Below are positions 9,107 through 17,883 of a DNA stretch of 58,067 nt, one piece after another. A model generated the notes under the pieces. The model saw nothing but the letters and a program-made list of their open reading frames with translations, was not told the origin of the DNA and did no database searches. The number at the start of each line of letters is the position of its first letter. Within the stretch, counting starts at the first letter, position 1. The stretch is from Deltaproteobacteria bacterium (GTDB lineage Bacteria; Myxococcota_A; UBA9160; SMWR01): assembly GCA_002729515.1 (NCBI GenBank), contig PBYF01000131.1, positions 1 through 58,067 of the forward strand. The letters run 5' to 3'. The position numbers and the translations under genes were made by a program.

Positions 9107-9656
9107 GTGGGCAAGCGAATGTACGCCAACGGCGAAAACAAGGGCACGATCGCTCGCCAACGTCTGCCGATCGCGCCAGCCTCCCGTTCGGTGCATTCGC
9201 GAGTGCGTGGCCGCCGACACCCGCATGCCCCCACCGACCGCCAGGTAAAGCGCGCCTAGTTCCCGCCCACGAGTTATTGCTCGCCTCGCACCGGCGTCGC
9301 CGGAGGCTGGCCCGCGTCATCGAGGAGCAGCACCCGGTCGGCGCGTCCGGTCCGGCGCTCGCCGCAGTCCTCGTCCAACGCCTCGGTCACGCAGCGCGCC
9401 ACATTCGCGGTGCCGGCGTCGGTCTCGAGTCCCGCGAGGCCTGGGAGCAAGCGCCGATCAGGCATGACCCCGCGGGGATAGCGATTTGAAGCCGACTAGT
9501 AGTGCCCCCGAGGGGACTATCTCTTGTGGTGATTAGGCCACGCTTCTTAAGTCTGGATTCGGTCCGTCGATACGCAAGAACATGGGGGAACCCGTTTTCC
9601 CGGAAATCTTACCGGCGGGTTGCCATTTTTCCTCGTCGGCCGCCACTTCCCTATCA
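9107..9656. other. Region without a recognisable gene
   Basis: About 550 bp. A minus-strand frame at 9274-9465 (63 codons, containing GLETDAGTANVARCVTEAL) could be the scrap of a larger gene, but no family was recognised. The rest shows no coding signal. Confidence 0.4.
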
Positions 9657-10892
9657 ATGGAGGCTCCCCCGAAACGCTTCTGGATAGACGGTTCTATGGC
9701 GCGTCGCGGGGGCGGGTTTACCTACCTCGTGAATGTGATCCCCGAGCTTTCACGCCTGGCCCCCGATGCCAAGTTCCTGATTGCGGCGGGAGACGAGCAG
9801 GTCGCCGACTCGATTCCCCGGTCCGATAATGTCGAAGTCCGCTTTCTGGGGCAGTTGGGCCTTCGCGACCGACTGCGCTTTACCTATCGCCAGGCCGCGC
9901 GTCAGGCGGCCGAGTGGGGGGCAGACGTCTATTTCTCCGCAGGCGAAATGGCACCTCTCAATGCCTCCTGCCCGACGCTTGCCGCGTTTCGCAACCCGAA
10001 CGTCTTTACCCTCGGTAAGGGCCAGGGGCTGCCCTTGAAGCAACAGGTGCGGTTGCGTGCCCTGAACCGGCTGGCACGACTCTCGGCACGCAGGTGCGAC
10101 CGGATTCTCTTCGTGAGCGAGGATTCGGCGCGCTGGATCGGCGATTCGATCGGCCTGCCCGAGAACAAGCGTCGCGTCGTTCATCACGGCATCAACGTCC
10201 CACGGTGGAGCGACCAGGTGAAGCCCGTACGAGAGCGCGCCTTCATCCTCTCCGTGAGTTCGATCTATCCGTACAAGAACTACGTGCGGCTGATCCGGGC
10301 CTACGCCGAACTGGCACGCAGGCTTCCCGACGTTCCCGAACTCGTGATCGTAGGCGACAATCAGGATCCGGCCTATGCGAGCAAGATGGAAAAGGCACGG
10401 GCCGAGACGGGCGACCTCGCGGAGATGATCCACATCCTGGGTGAGGTGCCTTATCGCGACGTGAAGGCCTTCTACCAGGAGGCATCACTCTTCGTTTTTC
10501 CCTCGCACCTCGAGACATTCGGTCATCCCCTGCTCGAGGCGATGGCGAGTGAGGTACCGCTCGTCGCTGCGGACATCCCGGTATTCCGAGAAATTGCAGG
10601 TGACGCTGCCATCTACGGTGACCCGTTCGACGAGCGCTCCATGGCTACTGCCATGGAGGACGTCCTGACCTCGATTTCTGCTCCGACGGCTATGGTCAAG
10701 CGCGGCCGCCATCGTGTGGCGCAGTTTTCCTGGGAGCGGTCCGCACGAAGTCTGTTGACCCTCTTCGCCGAGGTGGCAGTAAAATCTCCCTCCCCGGCGG
10801 TTTCGCCCCGCGCGATTGGCTTCCCCACGACCCTCAACCCCGGGCCCTCCGTCGGCTCACGGATGAGAGTCCGAGCGGGTCGAACGCACTGA
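9657..10892 (+). CDS. GT4-family glycosyltransferase
   Basis: 411 residues with the two-domain GT-B plan. The N-terminal domain opens with FWIDGSMARRGGGFTYL, a phrase common in GT4 enzymes, and contains FVSEDSARWI and VVHHGIN. The C-terminal nucleotide-sugar domain has SVSSIYPYKNYVRLIRAYAE, FVFPSHLETFGHPLLEAMA and the EX7E-type acidic stretch, then DPFDERSMATAMEDVL. The start at 9657 matches the family N-terminus, although no clear ribosome-binding site is visible; an upstream ATG at 9582 is possible. It probably adds a sugar to a surface glycan, possibly using gmd-derived sugars, but the genes are separated by a repeat. The last about 35 residues are an unusual proline-rich tail. Confidence 0.85.
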   Translation: MEAPPKRFWIDGSMARRGGGFTYLVNVIPELSRLAPDAKFLIAAGDEQVADSIPRSDNVEVRFLGQLGLRDRLRFTYRQAARQAAEWGADVYFSAGEMAPLNASCPTLAAFRNPNVFTLGKGQGLPLKQQVRLRALNRLARLSARRCDRILFVSEDSARWIGDSIGLPENKRRVVHHGINVPRWSDQVKPVRERAFILSVSSIYPYKNYVRLIRAYAELARRLPDVPELVIVGDNQDPAYASKMEKARAETGDLAEMIHILGEVPYRDVKAFYQEASLFVFPSHLETFGHPLLEAMASEVPLVAADIPVFREIAGDAAIYGDPFDERSMATAMEDVLTSISAPTAMVKRGRHRVAQFSWERSARSLLTLFAEVAVKSPSPAVSPRAIGFPTTLNPGPSVGSRMRVRAGRTH

Positions 10893-11092
10893 ATCCCACC
10901 GCACGTCCGGGGTTCACCCCCGGCGGCAGGGCCGCGTGAGACCGCTGGGAGGCGGAGCGCGTGGCTGACTTCAGGCTTTGCTTCGGCCGCCCGCCTATCG
11001 CGAAGGTCTGGGAGGCAGGCTTGGACTTCCCGACCACCTACGGGTGTTACGAGCTTCTTCCAGAGGCGCGCGGCGATTCGCGGATAGGAAGT

Positions 11093-11174
11093 TCAGGCTG
11101 TGTTTTCCCTGGGTCCGATAAGTAGAGATTCTGTCAAGTAGAGGCGGGCAAGGGGATCAGGGCCCGGTGCGGGG
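11093..11174 (+). repeat. Interspersed repeat, copy 5 (forward)
   Basis: From GATAGGAAGTTCAGGCTGTG to CCCGGTGCGGG. With the reverse copy at 11931-12010 it brackets the PagL-like gene as an inverted pair. Confidence 0.85.
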
Positions 11175-11190
11175 GAGCGATGACTGGTGA

Positions 11191-11799
11191 TCAGGGGAAG
11201 AAGTAGCTGGCACCGACCACGACCAGCGCATTGTTGATGCCATCATTGGGATGCTTGGTCCCCATGTTCGAGATGTGCTGCCAGCGCAGCTCCGTACTGA
11301 TCGCAACCCTGTGGGATACGAACCAATGCACCCCTCCGCCAAAGCCGACGTTGAAGTTGAATCCGTCGGATTGGCGGTTCAGGTCGAGGTTCATGCCGAG
11401 GACTCCGAAGTTGGCATCGAGGAAGGGAACGATCCTGTCCGCAAACAAGAAGTTGTATCGCAGAGTGCTTCCGATCCCTCCGCCGACACCGTGATTCTGC
11501 GCGGTGTTGTGGAAGAAGACACCCTCAACGAGGAGCTCTACGTTTCCGCTGTACCATGCACCGACCCCCAGCGGATTGGTGACACCCAGGCCGATGCGCG
11601 GAAGGAACTCGATCAGCCTGACCCCCGCGAGTTCTCGGCTCAATTTCCGATCGGCTTTACTTCCGAACCGGAAGCCGATCCCGTAGCCCACTGCCAATCC
11701 GGCATGGATGGACCCGCGTTGAAAATGCGAAGTACTCGGCGGGTCTACTGCTTCACCTGCCGCGGTGGGAGAGGCGCAGACGAGGAGGAGCGCGATCAT
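11191..11799 (-). CDS. PagL-like lipid A 3-O-deacylase (acyloxyacyl hydrolase), outer-membrane barrel
   Basis: 202-residue outer-membrane beta-barrel. A signal peptide (MIALLLVCASPTAAGEA) is followed by alternating amphipathic strands and a C-terminal aromatic residue pattern (ASYFFP). The C-terminal segment has LRWQHISNMGTKHPNDGINN, which carries the H-x-S-N motif and following region of PagL, whose catalytic triad is His, Ser and Glu. Start at ATG 11797-11799 is chosen because GGAG lies 8 bases upstream; two upstream in-frame starts are weaker. PagL removes the 3-O acyl chain of lipid A, modulating outer-membrane permeability. The gene stands alone between two inverted repeat copies. Confidence 0.8.
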   Translation of the reverse strand: MIALLLVCASPTAAGEAVDPPSTSHFQRGSIHAGLAVGYGIGFRFGSKADRKLSRELAGVRLIEFLPRIGLGVTNPLGVGAWYSGNVELLVEGVFFHNTAQNHGVGGGIGSTLRYNFLFADRIVPFLDANFGVLGMNLDLNRQSDGFNFNVGFGGGVHWFVSHRVAISTELRWQHISNMGTKHPNDGINNALVVVGASYFFP

Positions 11800-11930
11800 G
11801 CGAAGAACTCCGCGCAGCATTCCAGGCTGAGGCCCACAGAGGAAACCAGTTCTCAGGTGCGACCTTCCTCGCGGAGGCACGCGTCGGGTATCGGCTCTCT
11901 CATAGCGATCACAAGAGCATACCTGTATTG

Positions 11931-12010
11931 AGGGCCCGCCCCTCCCCAATCCCCATTTGACGGAATCTCTACTCATCGGACCCGGGGAAAACGCAGCTTG
12001 TGCTTCCTAT
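11931..12010 (-). repeat. Interspersed repeat, copy 6 (reverse)
   Basis: From GGGCCCGCCCCTCCCC, through CATTTGACGGAATCTCTACT, to TTGTGCTTCCTATGC. Its last bases supply the stop codon of the hydrolase gene at 12007-12957. Confidence 0.83.
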
Positions 12011-12957
12011 GCTCCACCGAGAAGCGTTTCGTGGAAGAAGGCGTCGCTGTCGGCGAGACCCTGGCGGCGGGCCTCCCAGTGGCCGCCGATGTGGGCACCG
12101 AGGTTGGCAGCGGCGCGGAAGCCCGCCAGTCGCTCGCTGGGTTCGTTCAGGCTCTTGCGTGTTCCGTCGGCCAGCTCGACCCACATGTCGCCGAGAGTGT
12201 CGATGGTCACGGTGCGCCGGCCGAGCCGAACTGCGCCAGGGAGCCACGCCTTGGGCTCCACGGAATCGAACGCGTGGTGGCCGCCCGGGTAGACGCGCAC
12301 GTCGATCTCCACACCGTACGGCCGCAGTTCGTCGGCGAGTTCGAGGACGAAGTGCAGCGGCGTGTAGTTGTCCTCGGCACCGTGCAGCACCCGGACGGGC
12401 GCGCCCGTCCAGCGCTTTTCTTCGGGGCGCAGGTGGGCCGCCGGATAGACGGGCAGGTGCGCGGCAAACCGTTCGCCGTCCGGGGCCAATGCTTCGGCGA
12501 TGGGCGACCAGGCGCCGTAGAGGGCCACGGTGCCGCCGAGGCTCCAACCCGCGAGCCCGATCCGGCTACCGTCGATGCGCGGATGTCGCACGAGCAGGGC
12601 CAGGGCCCGGTAGGCATCGGCAAGCAGCATGGCGTGGGTGACGGCCATCTGGTCCTCGACGACGCTCGCGACACTGCGCGCCTCGAAGCTGTGCACGCGA
12701 AAGACCGCGATCCCACTCTCGAGCCAGCGCACGATGTGTTCGTGGTGGTGACCTCGCCAGCCGAGGCTTCCATGACAGGCCACCACGCACGGCATCGGCT
12801 CGCGGCTCGCGTGCTCGGGCACCAGCAGGGAACCAAACATTGGCTGCGCGGGGGCTGCATCGAGAGCGCACAGGATGTGGTGGATTTCGAAGGGGTTGGC
12901 TGACGAATATGCGATCTGGCCGATGGGTCCGTCGGAGACGTCCGGAAGGGGATCCAT
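12007..12957 (-). CDS. Dienelactone-hydrolase-like alpha/beta hydrolase
   Basis: 316 residues with the alpha/beta-hydrolase fold. The nucleophile elbow is GWSLGG, the acid is likely the Asp of HGAEDNYTP and the base the second His of YPGGHHAFD, an arrangement typical of dienelactone hydrolases and related esterases. Start at 12957 follows AAGGAGTTCC. The stop TAG lies inside repeat copy 6, so the extreme C-terminus (GGA-stop) is partly encoded by the repeat; the original end may have been lost. Reaction: hydrolysis of an ester or lactone; substrate unknown. The 235 bp upstream contain no recognisable gene. Confidence 0.8.
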   Translation of the reverse strand: MDPLPDVSDGPIGQIAYSSANPFEIHHILCALDAAPAQPMFGSLLVPEHASREPMPCVVACHGSLGWRGHHHEHIVRWLESGIAVFRVHSFEARSVASVVEDQMAVTHAMLLADAYRALALLVRHPRIDGSRIGLAGWSLGGTVALYGAWSPIAEALAPDGERFAAHLPVYPAAHLRPEEKRWTGAPVRVLHGAEDNYTPLHFVLELADELRPYGVEIDVRVYPGGHHAFDSVEPKAWLPGAVRLGRRTVTIDTLGDMWVELADGTRKSLNEPSERLAGFRAAANLGAHIGGHWEARRQGLADSDAFFHETLLGGA

Positions 12958-13193
12958 GGAACTCCTTGGGCTTGCGGAAGTGCGCGCCGGTAAGGCCGAC
13001 GGCGTCGCGCTCGTGACCACCTCGAAGATATCAAAATTCGGATCCAGCGGGTTTGCGCCGTACTTCTCGGTGCAGGCTATCTCGTGAGTGCGCTCCGGCC
13101 TACCGCAAGCGGTGCTCCTGCGCGGCATTCGCCCCGCAGAAATCGGTGCGCATCGTGCCACCGCACGCACCACAATGCAGGTCCGCCGGAGGT

Positions 13194-13283
13194 TCCGTAC
13201 TGGGGCCTGATCCCCGAGCCAGTTCCGATTTGACGGTATGCCGACTTGCCGGGCCCGAAGGAAAATGGATCTTGAGCTTTCTG
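13194..13283 (-). repeat. Interspersed repeat, copy 7 (reverse, degenerate)
   Basis: Recognisable as CCGTACTGGGGCCTGATCCC, then GATTTGACGGTATGCCGACT and CTTGAGCTTTCTGGCTGC, but with many substitutions. It seems to be an old copy. Confidence 0.7.
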
Positions 13284-13485
13284 GCTGCTCTGTCGCGCGA
13301 TCCGGGTCTGCATGCTGCCAAAGCTGGCCACGGCCATCACGTTGGAGGTCGAATGCTTCGCCCTGCGGGGCGAGCGGAGCTGGTTCGGCTGGGTGATCGA
13401 CTGGGGTGCAACGACTCTGTTAGGGTGGCCCGATCGAACGTCGCGATGCTGCGGCGGACGAGTCTTCGATAGGGGAGGGCACGTG

Positions 13486-14505
13486 ATGGCGGATTGGTCT
13501 CGCGATGAGCTGGAAGCTGCGTTTCACAACTTCAGGGACGCGACGGATCGTTGTTTCGTCTCGGGTGACCTTGAAGAATGGCTCCAGTGCTTCACGGAAG
13601 ATGTCACGTTTCGCGACTTCGGGTACGGCTTCAATAACGGCTGGGAAACCGAGATCCGGGGACGAGATGCCGTCTGCGAGTGGATCAACGGGCACATCGC
13701 ACGTTTCCCGCACAGTCAGATGAAATTCTGGCCGGTTCCCTGGTACCTGATCGATGCCGAGCGGGGCTGGGTGGTCTGCGAATGGCGCAACCGCATGCGT
13801 GATCCCGGAAACGGCGAGGTGTTCGAAGAAAAGAACTACACGCGTCTGAAGTACGGCGGAAACATGCAGTGGGCCTTTGAAGAGGACGTCTACAACCCGC
13901 TGCGCATGGGCAGGATGATCAGCCTCTGGCTACATACTCGGCACCGCTGCGAGGCCGAGGGCCTGGCGATGCCCGATCCCGCAGCGACGGACATCTCGCA
14001 GCTGCACGCCGAGGTGTGGGAGACCGATGGCGGCGCCCAGTGGTCGCGAGCCGAGATCGAGCAGGCCGTGAAGCACTTCGAGAAGGTCGGCAACCGCGCG
14101 TTCACCGGCGGCGATCACGAGGAGTGGTTGCAGTGCTTCACCGAAGACGTCGTGCATCGCGAGCTTGGCTTCGGCTACGACGGCTTCACAGAGCAGATCG
14201 ACGGGCGCGACGCGGTGCGAGAGTGGATCGACCGCCACTGTGGGGTCTACCCCGTCGATCACATGGTGAACTTCCCCATGCCCTGGACCGTCATCGACGA
14301 AGAGCGGGGCTGGGTCGTGCTCGAGTATCGAAATATCATGGCGGATCCCGGCGACGGGCGTGACTACCAGGAGAAGAGCTACACCCGTCTCAAGTACGCC
14401 GGCGGCGGGCAGTGGCGCTTCGAAGAGGACATCTACAGTCCGCTGCGCATGCGCGCCATGCTGGAGCGCTGGCACGACGCGAAGACGCGGCACACTTCGG
14501 CATGA
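13486..14505 (+). CDS. Tandem SnoaL-like (NTF2-fold) protein
   Basis: 339 residues made of two similar NTF2-fold domains of about 165 residues each. The halves share EEWLQCFTEDV, GRDAV(C/R)EWI, ERGWVV and KYGG/KYAGG-QW-FEED-Y-PLRM, so this is an internal duplication. Start ATG 13486 follows GGGGAGGG; the open frame extends upstream but without homology. SnoaL-like proteins are small cyclases, hydrolases, isomerases or binding proteins; fused double forms are less common. The gene heads toward the catabolic cluster but is separated from it by an IS481-like end and a hairpin. Confidence 0.82.
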   Translation: MADWSRDELEAAFHNFRDATDRCFVSGDLEEWLQCFTEDVTFRDFGYGFNNGWETEIRGRDAVCEWINGHIARFPHSQMKFWPVPWYLIDAERGWVVCEWRNRMRDPGNGEVFEEKNYTRLKYGGNMQWAFEEDVYNPLRMGRMISLWLHTRHRCEAEGLAMPDPAATDISQLHAEVWETDGGAQWSRAEIEQAVKHFEKVGNRAFTGGDHEEWLQCFTEDVVHRELGFGYDGFTEQIDGRDAVREWIDRHCGVYPVDHMVNFPMPWTVIDEERGWVVLEYRNIMADPGDGRDYQEKSYTRLKYAGGGQWRFEEDIYSPLRMRAMLERWHDAKTRHTSA

Positions 14506-14515
14506 ACAGGGTGAT

Positions 14516-14546
14516 TGTGAAATTACAGATGGAGCCGGACACCCTG
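14516..14546 (+). repeat. Solo IS481-type terminal sequence
   Basis: TGTGAAATTACAGAT followed by GGAGCCGGACACCCTG is nearly identical to the right terminal inverted repeat of the IS481 element at 35425-36447. No transposase follows, so it is a leftover end. A strong hairpin lies downstream (CCCCGTC 14593-14599 with GACGGGG 14610-14616), and no gene is recognised up to 14732. Confidence 0.65.
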
Positions 14547-14732
14547 CCATCGTGATGAGGCGGGGTGAACCGGAGGGTCGAAATGACCGTGCCCCCGTCC
14601 CTTCGGGATGACGGGGCTGCTCCTGCGTGAACTCATGCGAGAAGGCAAGTGCTGCGGGATCGTCACGATGCGCATCGGCGGGGGCCGGCATCGCTCTTCG
14701 GAGCAGCTTGATGCGGGCTCCACTCGCGGCAG

Positions 14733-15524
14733 CTAGCGGCCGCTGAACTTCGGCCTTCGCTTCTCCTTGATGGCGGCGAGGGCCTCCCGGTGGTCCTCGC
14801 TGCGGAACGTGACGAGTTCGAGGGCCGTCGCAGTGTCGAAGGCGACGTTCAGGGAGTCCTTCACGAGCTTGTTGACTGCCTGCTTGGTGTAGCGGATGGC
14901 GAGGGGAGCGCCTGCCGCCAGACGGTTCGCAAAGGCCAGGGCTTCTTCCTGGAGCGCGTCTGCCGGGACGACGCGGTTCACCAGTCCGAGACGCTCGGCT
15001 TCCGCCGCCGAGACGGCGTCGCCCGTGAGCAGGTACTCCTTGGCCCGGGCCGGTCCGACGGCCATCGGCCAGATGGCGGTGCCGCCGTCGCCGGCGACGA
15101 TGCCCACCCGGACGTGGGGATCGGCGATGCTCGCGCTGTCCGCCATGTAGATGACGTCGCAGAGGAGCACGAGCGAGGCACCGAGCCCCACGGCCGGCCC
15201 GTTCACGGCCGCCACGATCGGAATCTCGACGTCGAGCAGGTCCCAGATCATCTGCTTGGCGTCGCGGCGCAAGTGCTCCAGGGCGGCCGGGTCCTGGAGG
15301 CTCGGGAACCAGTCGAAGCTTCCGCCGGCGCTGAAGGTGCGTCCCCGCCCCGTGAGCACGATCGCCCGGGCTCGATTCTCGCGCTTGAGCTCCCGGAAGA
15401 GCCGGCTGAACTCCTCGTGGAGGACCCCATCGACGGCGTTGAGGCCGTCGTCTCCGTGATCGATCGTGATCCGGAGGACGTCGCCCAGGTGCTCGAAATC
15501 GAGCGCGCGATAGTCGTCCGTCAT
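14733..15524 (-). CDS. Enoyl-CoA hydratase/isomerase family protein
   Basis: 263-residue crotonase-fold protein. Oxyanion-hole segments SAGGSFDW and GPAVGLGASL are present; the catalytic region reads ADPHVRVGIVAGDGG, where the first classical Glu of crotonase is replaced by His, as in a common subgroup of this family. Then KEYLLTGDAVSAAEAERLGLVN. Start ATG 15522-15524; a much longer open frame upstream on this strand only mirrors the opposite-strand acyl-CoA dehydrogenase. It is divergent (48-bp gap) from the acyl-CoA dehydrogenase operon, and so likely acts in the same acyl-CoA degradation pathway. Confidence 0.87.
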   Translation of the reverse strand: MTDDYRALDFEHLGDVLRITIDHGDDGLNAVDGVLHEEFSRLFRELKRENRARAIVLTGRGRTFSAGGSFDWFPSLQDPAALEHLRRDAKQMIWDLLDVEIPIVAAVNGPAVGLGASLVLLCDVIYMADSASIADPHVRVGIVAGDGGTAIWPMAVGPARAKEYLLTGDAVSAAEAERLGLVNRVVPADALQEEALAFANRLAAGAPLAIRYTKQAVNKLVKDSLNVAFDTATALELVTFRSEDHREALAAIKEKRRPKFSGR

Positions 15525-15572
15525 CCCCACTCCATACTTGGAAGGTGGGTCAGACGCTAGCATCACGAGCCT

Positions 15573-16733
15573 GTGACCTACGACGAGCCGGAACACGTCC
15601 TTCAGCTGCGCGAGACCCTGCGTCGCTTCGTCCGCGAGGAGATGGCTCCGGAGGACGTGCGTCGGTGGGACTTCGAGCATCGCTTCCCCGAGGAGCTCTT
15701 CGCGAAGCTCGCGTCCCTGGGCGTCTGCGGTCTCACCGTCGACGCGGAGTACGGCGGTGAGGGCCGGGACCTGCTCGGGGCTGTCGCGGTCATCGAGGAG
15801 CTGTGTCAGGCCGGCGCGTTCGCCGCGGGGCCGTTCATCCACTGCGCGTTCTACGGCGGAGTGAACATCTCCGAGAACGGCTCTCCGGAGCAGAAGCGCG
15901 ATCTCCTGCCCAGGCTCGCCGCCGGGAAGATGCGCTTCGCCTACGGGCTGTCGGAGCCCGACGTCGGTGGCGATCTCGCCAGCGTGCGCACGACCGCCCG
16001 CCGAGACGGGAGTGAGATCGTCCTGAACGGCTTCAAGCGTTGGTGCACGGGCGCGGATTTCGCCGACTACATCTACTGCCTCGTCAACAGCGATCCGAGC
16101 GGAAGCCGCTACGAGAACCTCTCCTTCGTACTCGTTCCGCCGGACACGCCGGGCGTCACCCTTCATGCCATCGACCACGTGAATCTCCGCTACACGCTCT
16201 CGAGCGACGTGATCTTCGAGGATGTAAGGGTTCCGGCTTCGAACCTGGTGGGAGGGGAGGGCGGCTGGAATCGCGGCTGGGGGATGCTCGTCGGTCAGGC
16301 GCTCGACGTGGAGAAGCTCGAGATCACGGCCGTCACCTATGGAATCGCCCGGGCGGCGGTCGAAGAGGCCTGGGCGTACTCCCAGCAGCGCGTCCAGTTC
16401 GGCAAGCCCATCAGCGGGCACCAGGCGGTCCGGCACGCCCTCGTGGACGCCCGGACGAAGCTCCAGGCCTGCCGACACATGCTCTACCACGCAACGGGCC
16501 TGGCCCAGGCGGATCGGCCGTGTAGTGTCGAGACCTCCATGGCAAAGCTCTTCGTCGCCGAGACGGCCGTGCAGATCGCACTCACGTGCCAGCAGGTGAT
16601 GGGGGCCTACGGACTCTCGGAGGGGCACGCAATGGAACGGCACGTGCGGGATCTGCTCGGCATGCCGATCGTAGGAGGCTCTTCGAACATGCAACGGAAC
16701 AACATCGCGAACCGTCTGGGGCTGGCGAGCTGA
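15573..16733 (+). CDS. Acyl-CoA dehydrogenase-family protein (catalytic Glu replaced)
   Basis: 386 residues, GTG start, with the three ACAD domains: N-terminal helices (LRETLRRFVREEMAPEDVRR), the FAD-binding middle part (YGLSEPDVGGDLASV, WCTGADFADYIYC) and the C-terminal helical domain (QQRVQFGKPISGHQAVRH, GAYGLSEGHAMERHVRD). Where many ACADs have the catalytic Glu in YEGTSE, this protein has VGGSSNMQRN, so the base is absent from that position. Some ACAD branches carry it elsewhere. First gene of a five-gene operon with overlapping or near-overlapping junctions. Acts on an unknown acyl-CoA. Confidence 0.88.
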   Translation: MTYDEPEHVLQLRETLRRFVREEMAPEDVRRWDFEHRFPEELFAKLASLGVCGLTVDAEYGGEGRDLLGAVAVIEELCQAGAFAAGPFIHCAFYGGVNISENGSPEQKRDLLPRLAAGKMRFAYGLSEPDVGGDLASVRTTARRDGSEIVLNGFKRWCTGADFADYIYCLVNSDPSGSRYENLSFVLVPPDTPGVTLHAIDHVNLRYTLSSDVIFEDVRVPASNLVGGEGGWNRGWGMLVGQALDVEKLEITAVTYGIARAAVEEAWAYSQQRVQFGKPISGHQAVRHALVDARTKLQACRHMLYHATGLAQADRPCSVETSMAKLFVAETAVQIALTCQQVMGAYGLSEGHAMERHVRDLLGMPIVGGSSNMQRNNIANRLGLAS

Positions 16734-16734
16734 C

Positions 16735-17883
16735 ATGACGACATTCGCCGCTGCTGCAGAGAAGATGGTCGACGACCTTCGCACCGCCGCCGCGGACATC
16801 GAGGCCGCCCGCCGGCTTCCCGACGAGTGGTCGCGGAGGTTCGCCAAGGCGGGCTTCTATCGCCTGTGCGTCCCGGAGGTGTACGGTGGCTTCGAGGCGC
16901 CTCCGATGGACTCGATGCGGGTGGTCGAGACCCTCGCCCGGGCCGACGGCTCGGCGGCCTGGGTGGTCTTCATCGGGGCCACGTCGGGCAGCGTGCTCGC
17001 CTACCTGCCCGCGGAGGCGGCCGCCGAGGTCTTCTTCAACGAGGAAGTAATGCTCTCGGGTGTGTTCGCGCCGCGCGGGAAAGCCGACGTCGCCGACGGC
17101 GGCTTCCGGGTCAACGGCCGCTGGCAGTGGGGATCCGGCACCCTGAACGCCGACTGGGTGATGGGTGGCTGTCAGGTGGTGCGCGACGGGGTCGCCGAGA
17201 CCATGCCGAACGGCACGCCGCGCTCGCGGATGATGCTCGTGCCCCAGAGTGAGGTCGAGTTCTTCGATACCTGGGATGTCTCGGGCCTGTCGGGTACCGG
17301 CAGCACGGACTTCGCGATGAACGATTTGTTCGTCCCGGAATCCCGGGCGATCGGTCTCGCCGGTGGCAAGCCGTTGCGGTCGCCCCTGTATGCCTTTCCT
17401 CAGTTCGGTCTGCTGGCGATGGGCATCGCGGCCGTGACCCTCGGTCTGGCGCGCGCCGCGATCGATGAGGTCGTCAGCTTTGCGAACGCCAAGACACCGG
17501 TCGGCAGCTCGCGCACCCTGGCGAATCGGCCGAGCACCCAAGCGGACGTCTCGTCCGCCGAGGCGATCCTTCGGTCCGTGCGCGGCTACTACTACGAGAC
17601 GATCGAAGCGGCCTACGAGATCGCGAAGGGCGAAGGGCGCATGCCGGTCGAGAGCCGGTGCGATATCCGCCTGGCCACCACCCACACGGTGTGGGAGTGC
17701 GCGAAAGCCGTAGACCTCATGTACCACGTCTCCGGAGGGACCTCGGTGTACCGCCGCTCGCCCCTCCAGCGCATCTTCCGGGACGTGCACGTCGCGACCC
17801 AGCACATGATGGTGGCTCCGCCGGTCCGCGAGTTGACCGGGCGTCTGTTCCTGGGTCTCGAGACGGACACCGCGCTGCTTTGA
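16735..17883 (+). CDS. Flavin-dependent monooxygenase/acyl-CoA dehydrogenase-fold protein (HsaA-like)
   Basis: 382 residues with an ACAD fold and a C-terminal domain of the Acyl-CoA_dh_2 type found in two-component flavin hydroxylases such as HsaA and HpaB relatives. Visible marks: WSRRFAKAGFYRLCVPEVYGG, GRWQWGSGTLNADWVM, SGLSGTGSTDFAMND, and IFRDVHVATQHMMV near the C-terminus. ATG begins one base after the upstream stop, so it is co-translated with the first ACAD. Such enzymes hydroxylate aromatic or cyclic substrates using reduced flavin from a partner reductase; the nitroreductase two genes downstream could serve, which is inference. Confidence 0.82.
   Translation: MTTFAAAAEKMVDDLRTAAADIEAARRLPDEWSRRFAKAGFYRLCVPEVYGGFEAPPMDSMRVVETLARADGSAAWVVFIGATSGSVLAYLPAEAAAEVFFNEEVMLSGVFAPRGKADVADGGFRVNGRWQWGSGTLNADWVMGGCQVVRDGVAETMPNGTPRSRMMLVPQSEVEFFDTWDVSGLSGTGSTDFAMNDLFVPESRAIGLAGGKPLRSPLYAFPQFGLLAMGIAAVTLGLARAAIDEVVSFANAKTPVGSSRTLANRPSTQADVSSAEAILRSVRGYYYETIEAAYEIAKGEGRMPVESRCDIRLATTHTVWECAKAVDLMYHVSGGTSVYRRSPLQRIFRDVHVATQHMMVAPPVRELTGRLFLGLETDTALL

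Noticed and set aside
14733..16847. 704-residue minus-strand ORF
   Set aside because: Only its last 263 residues are homologous to a family; the rest is the mirror of the plus-strand acyl-CoA dehydrogenase.
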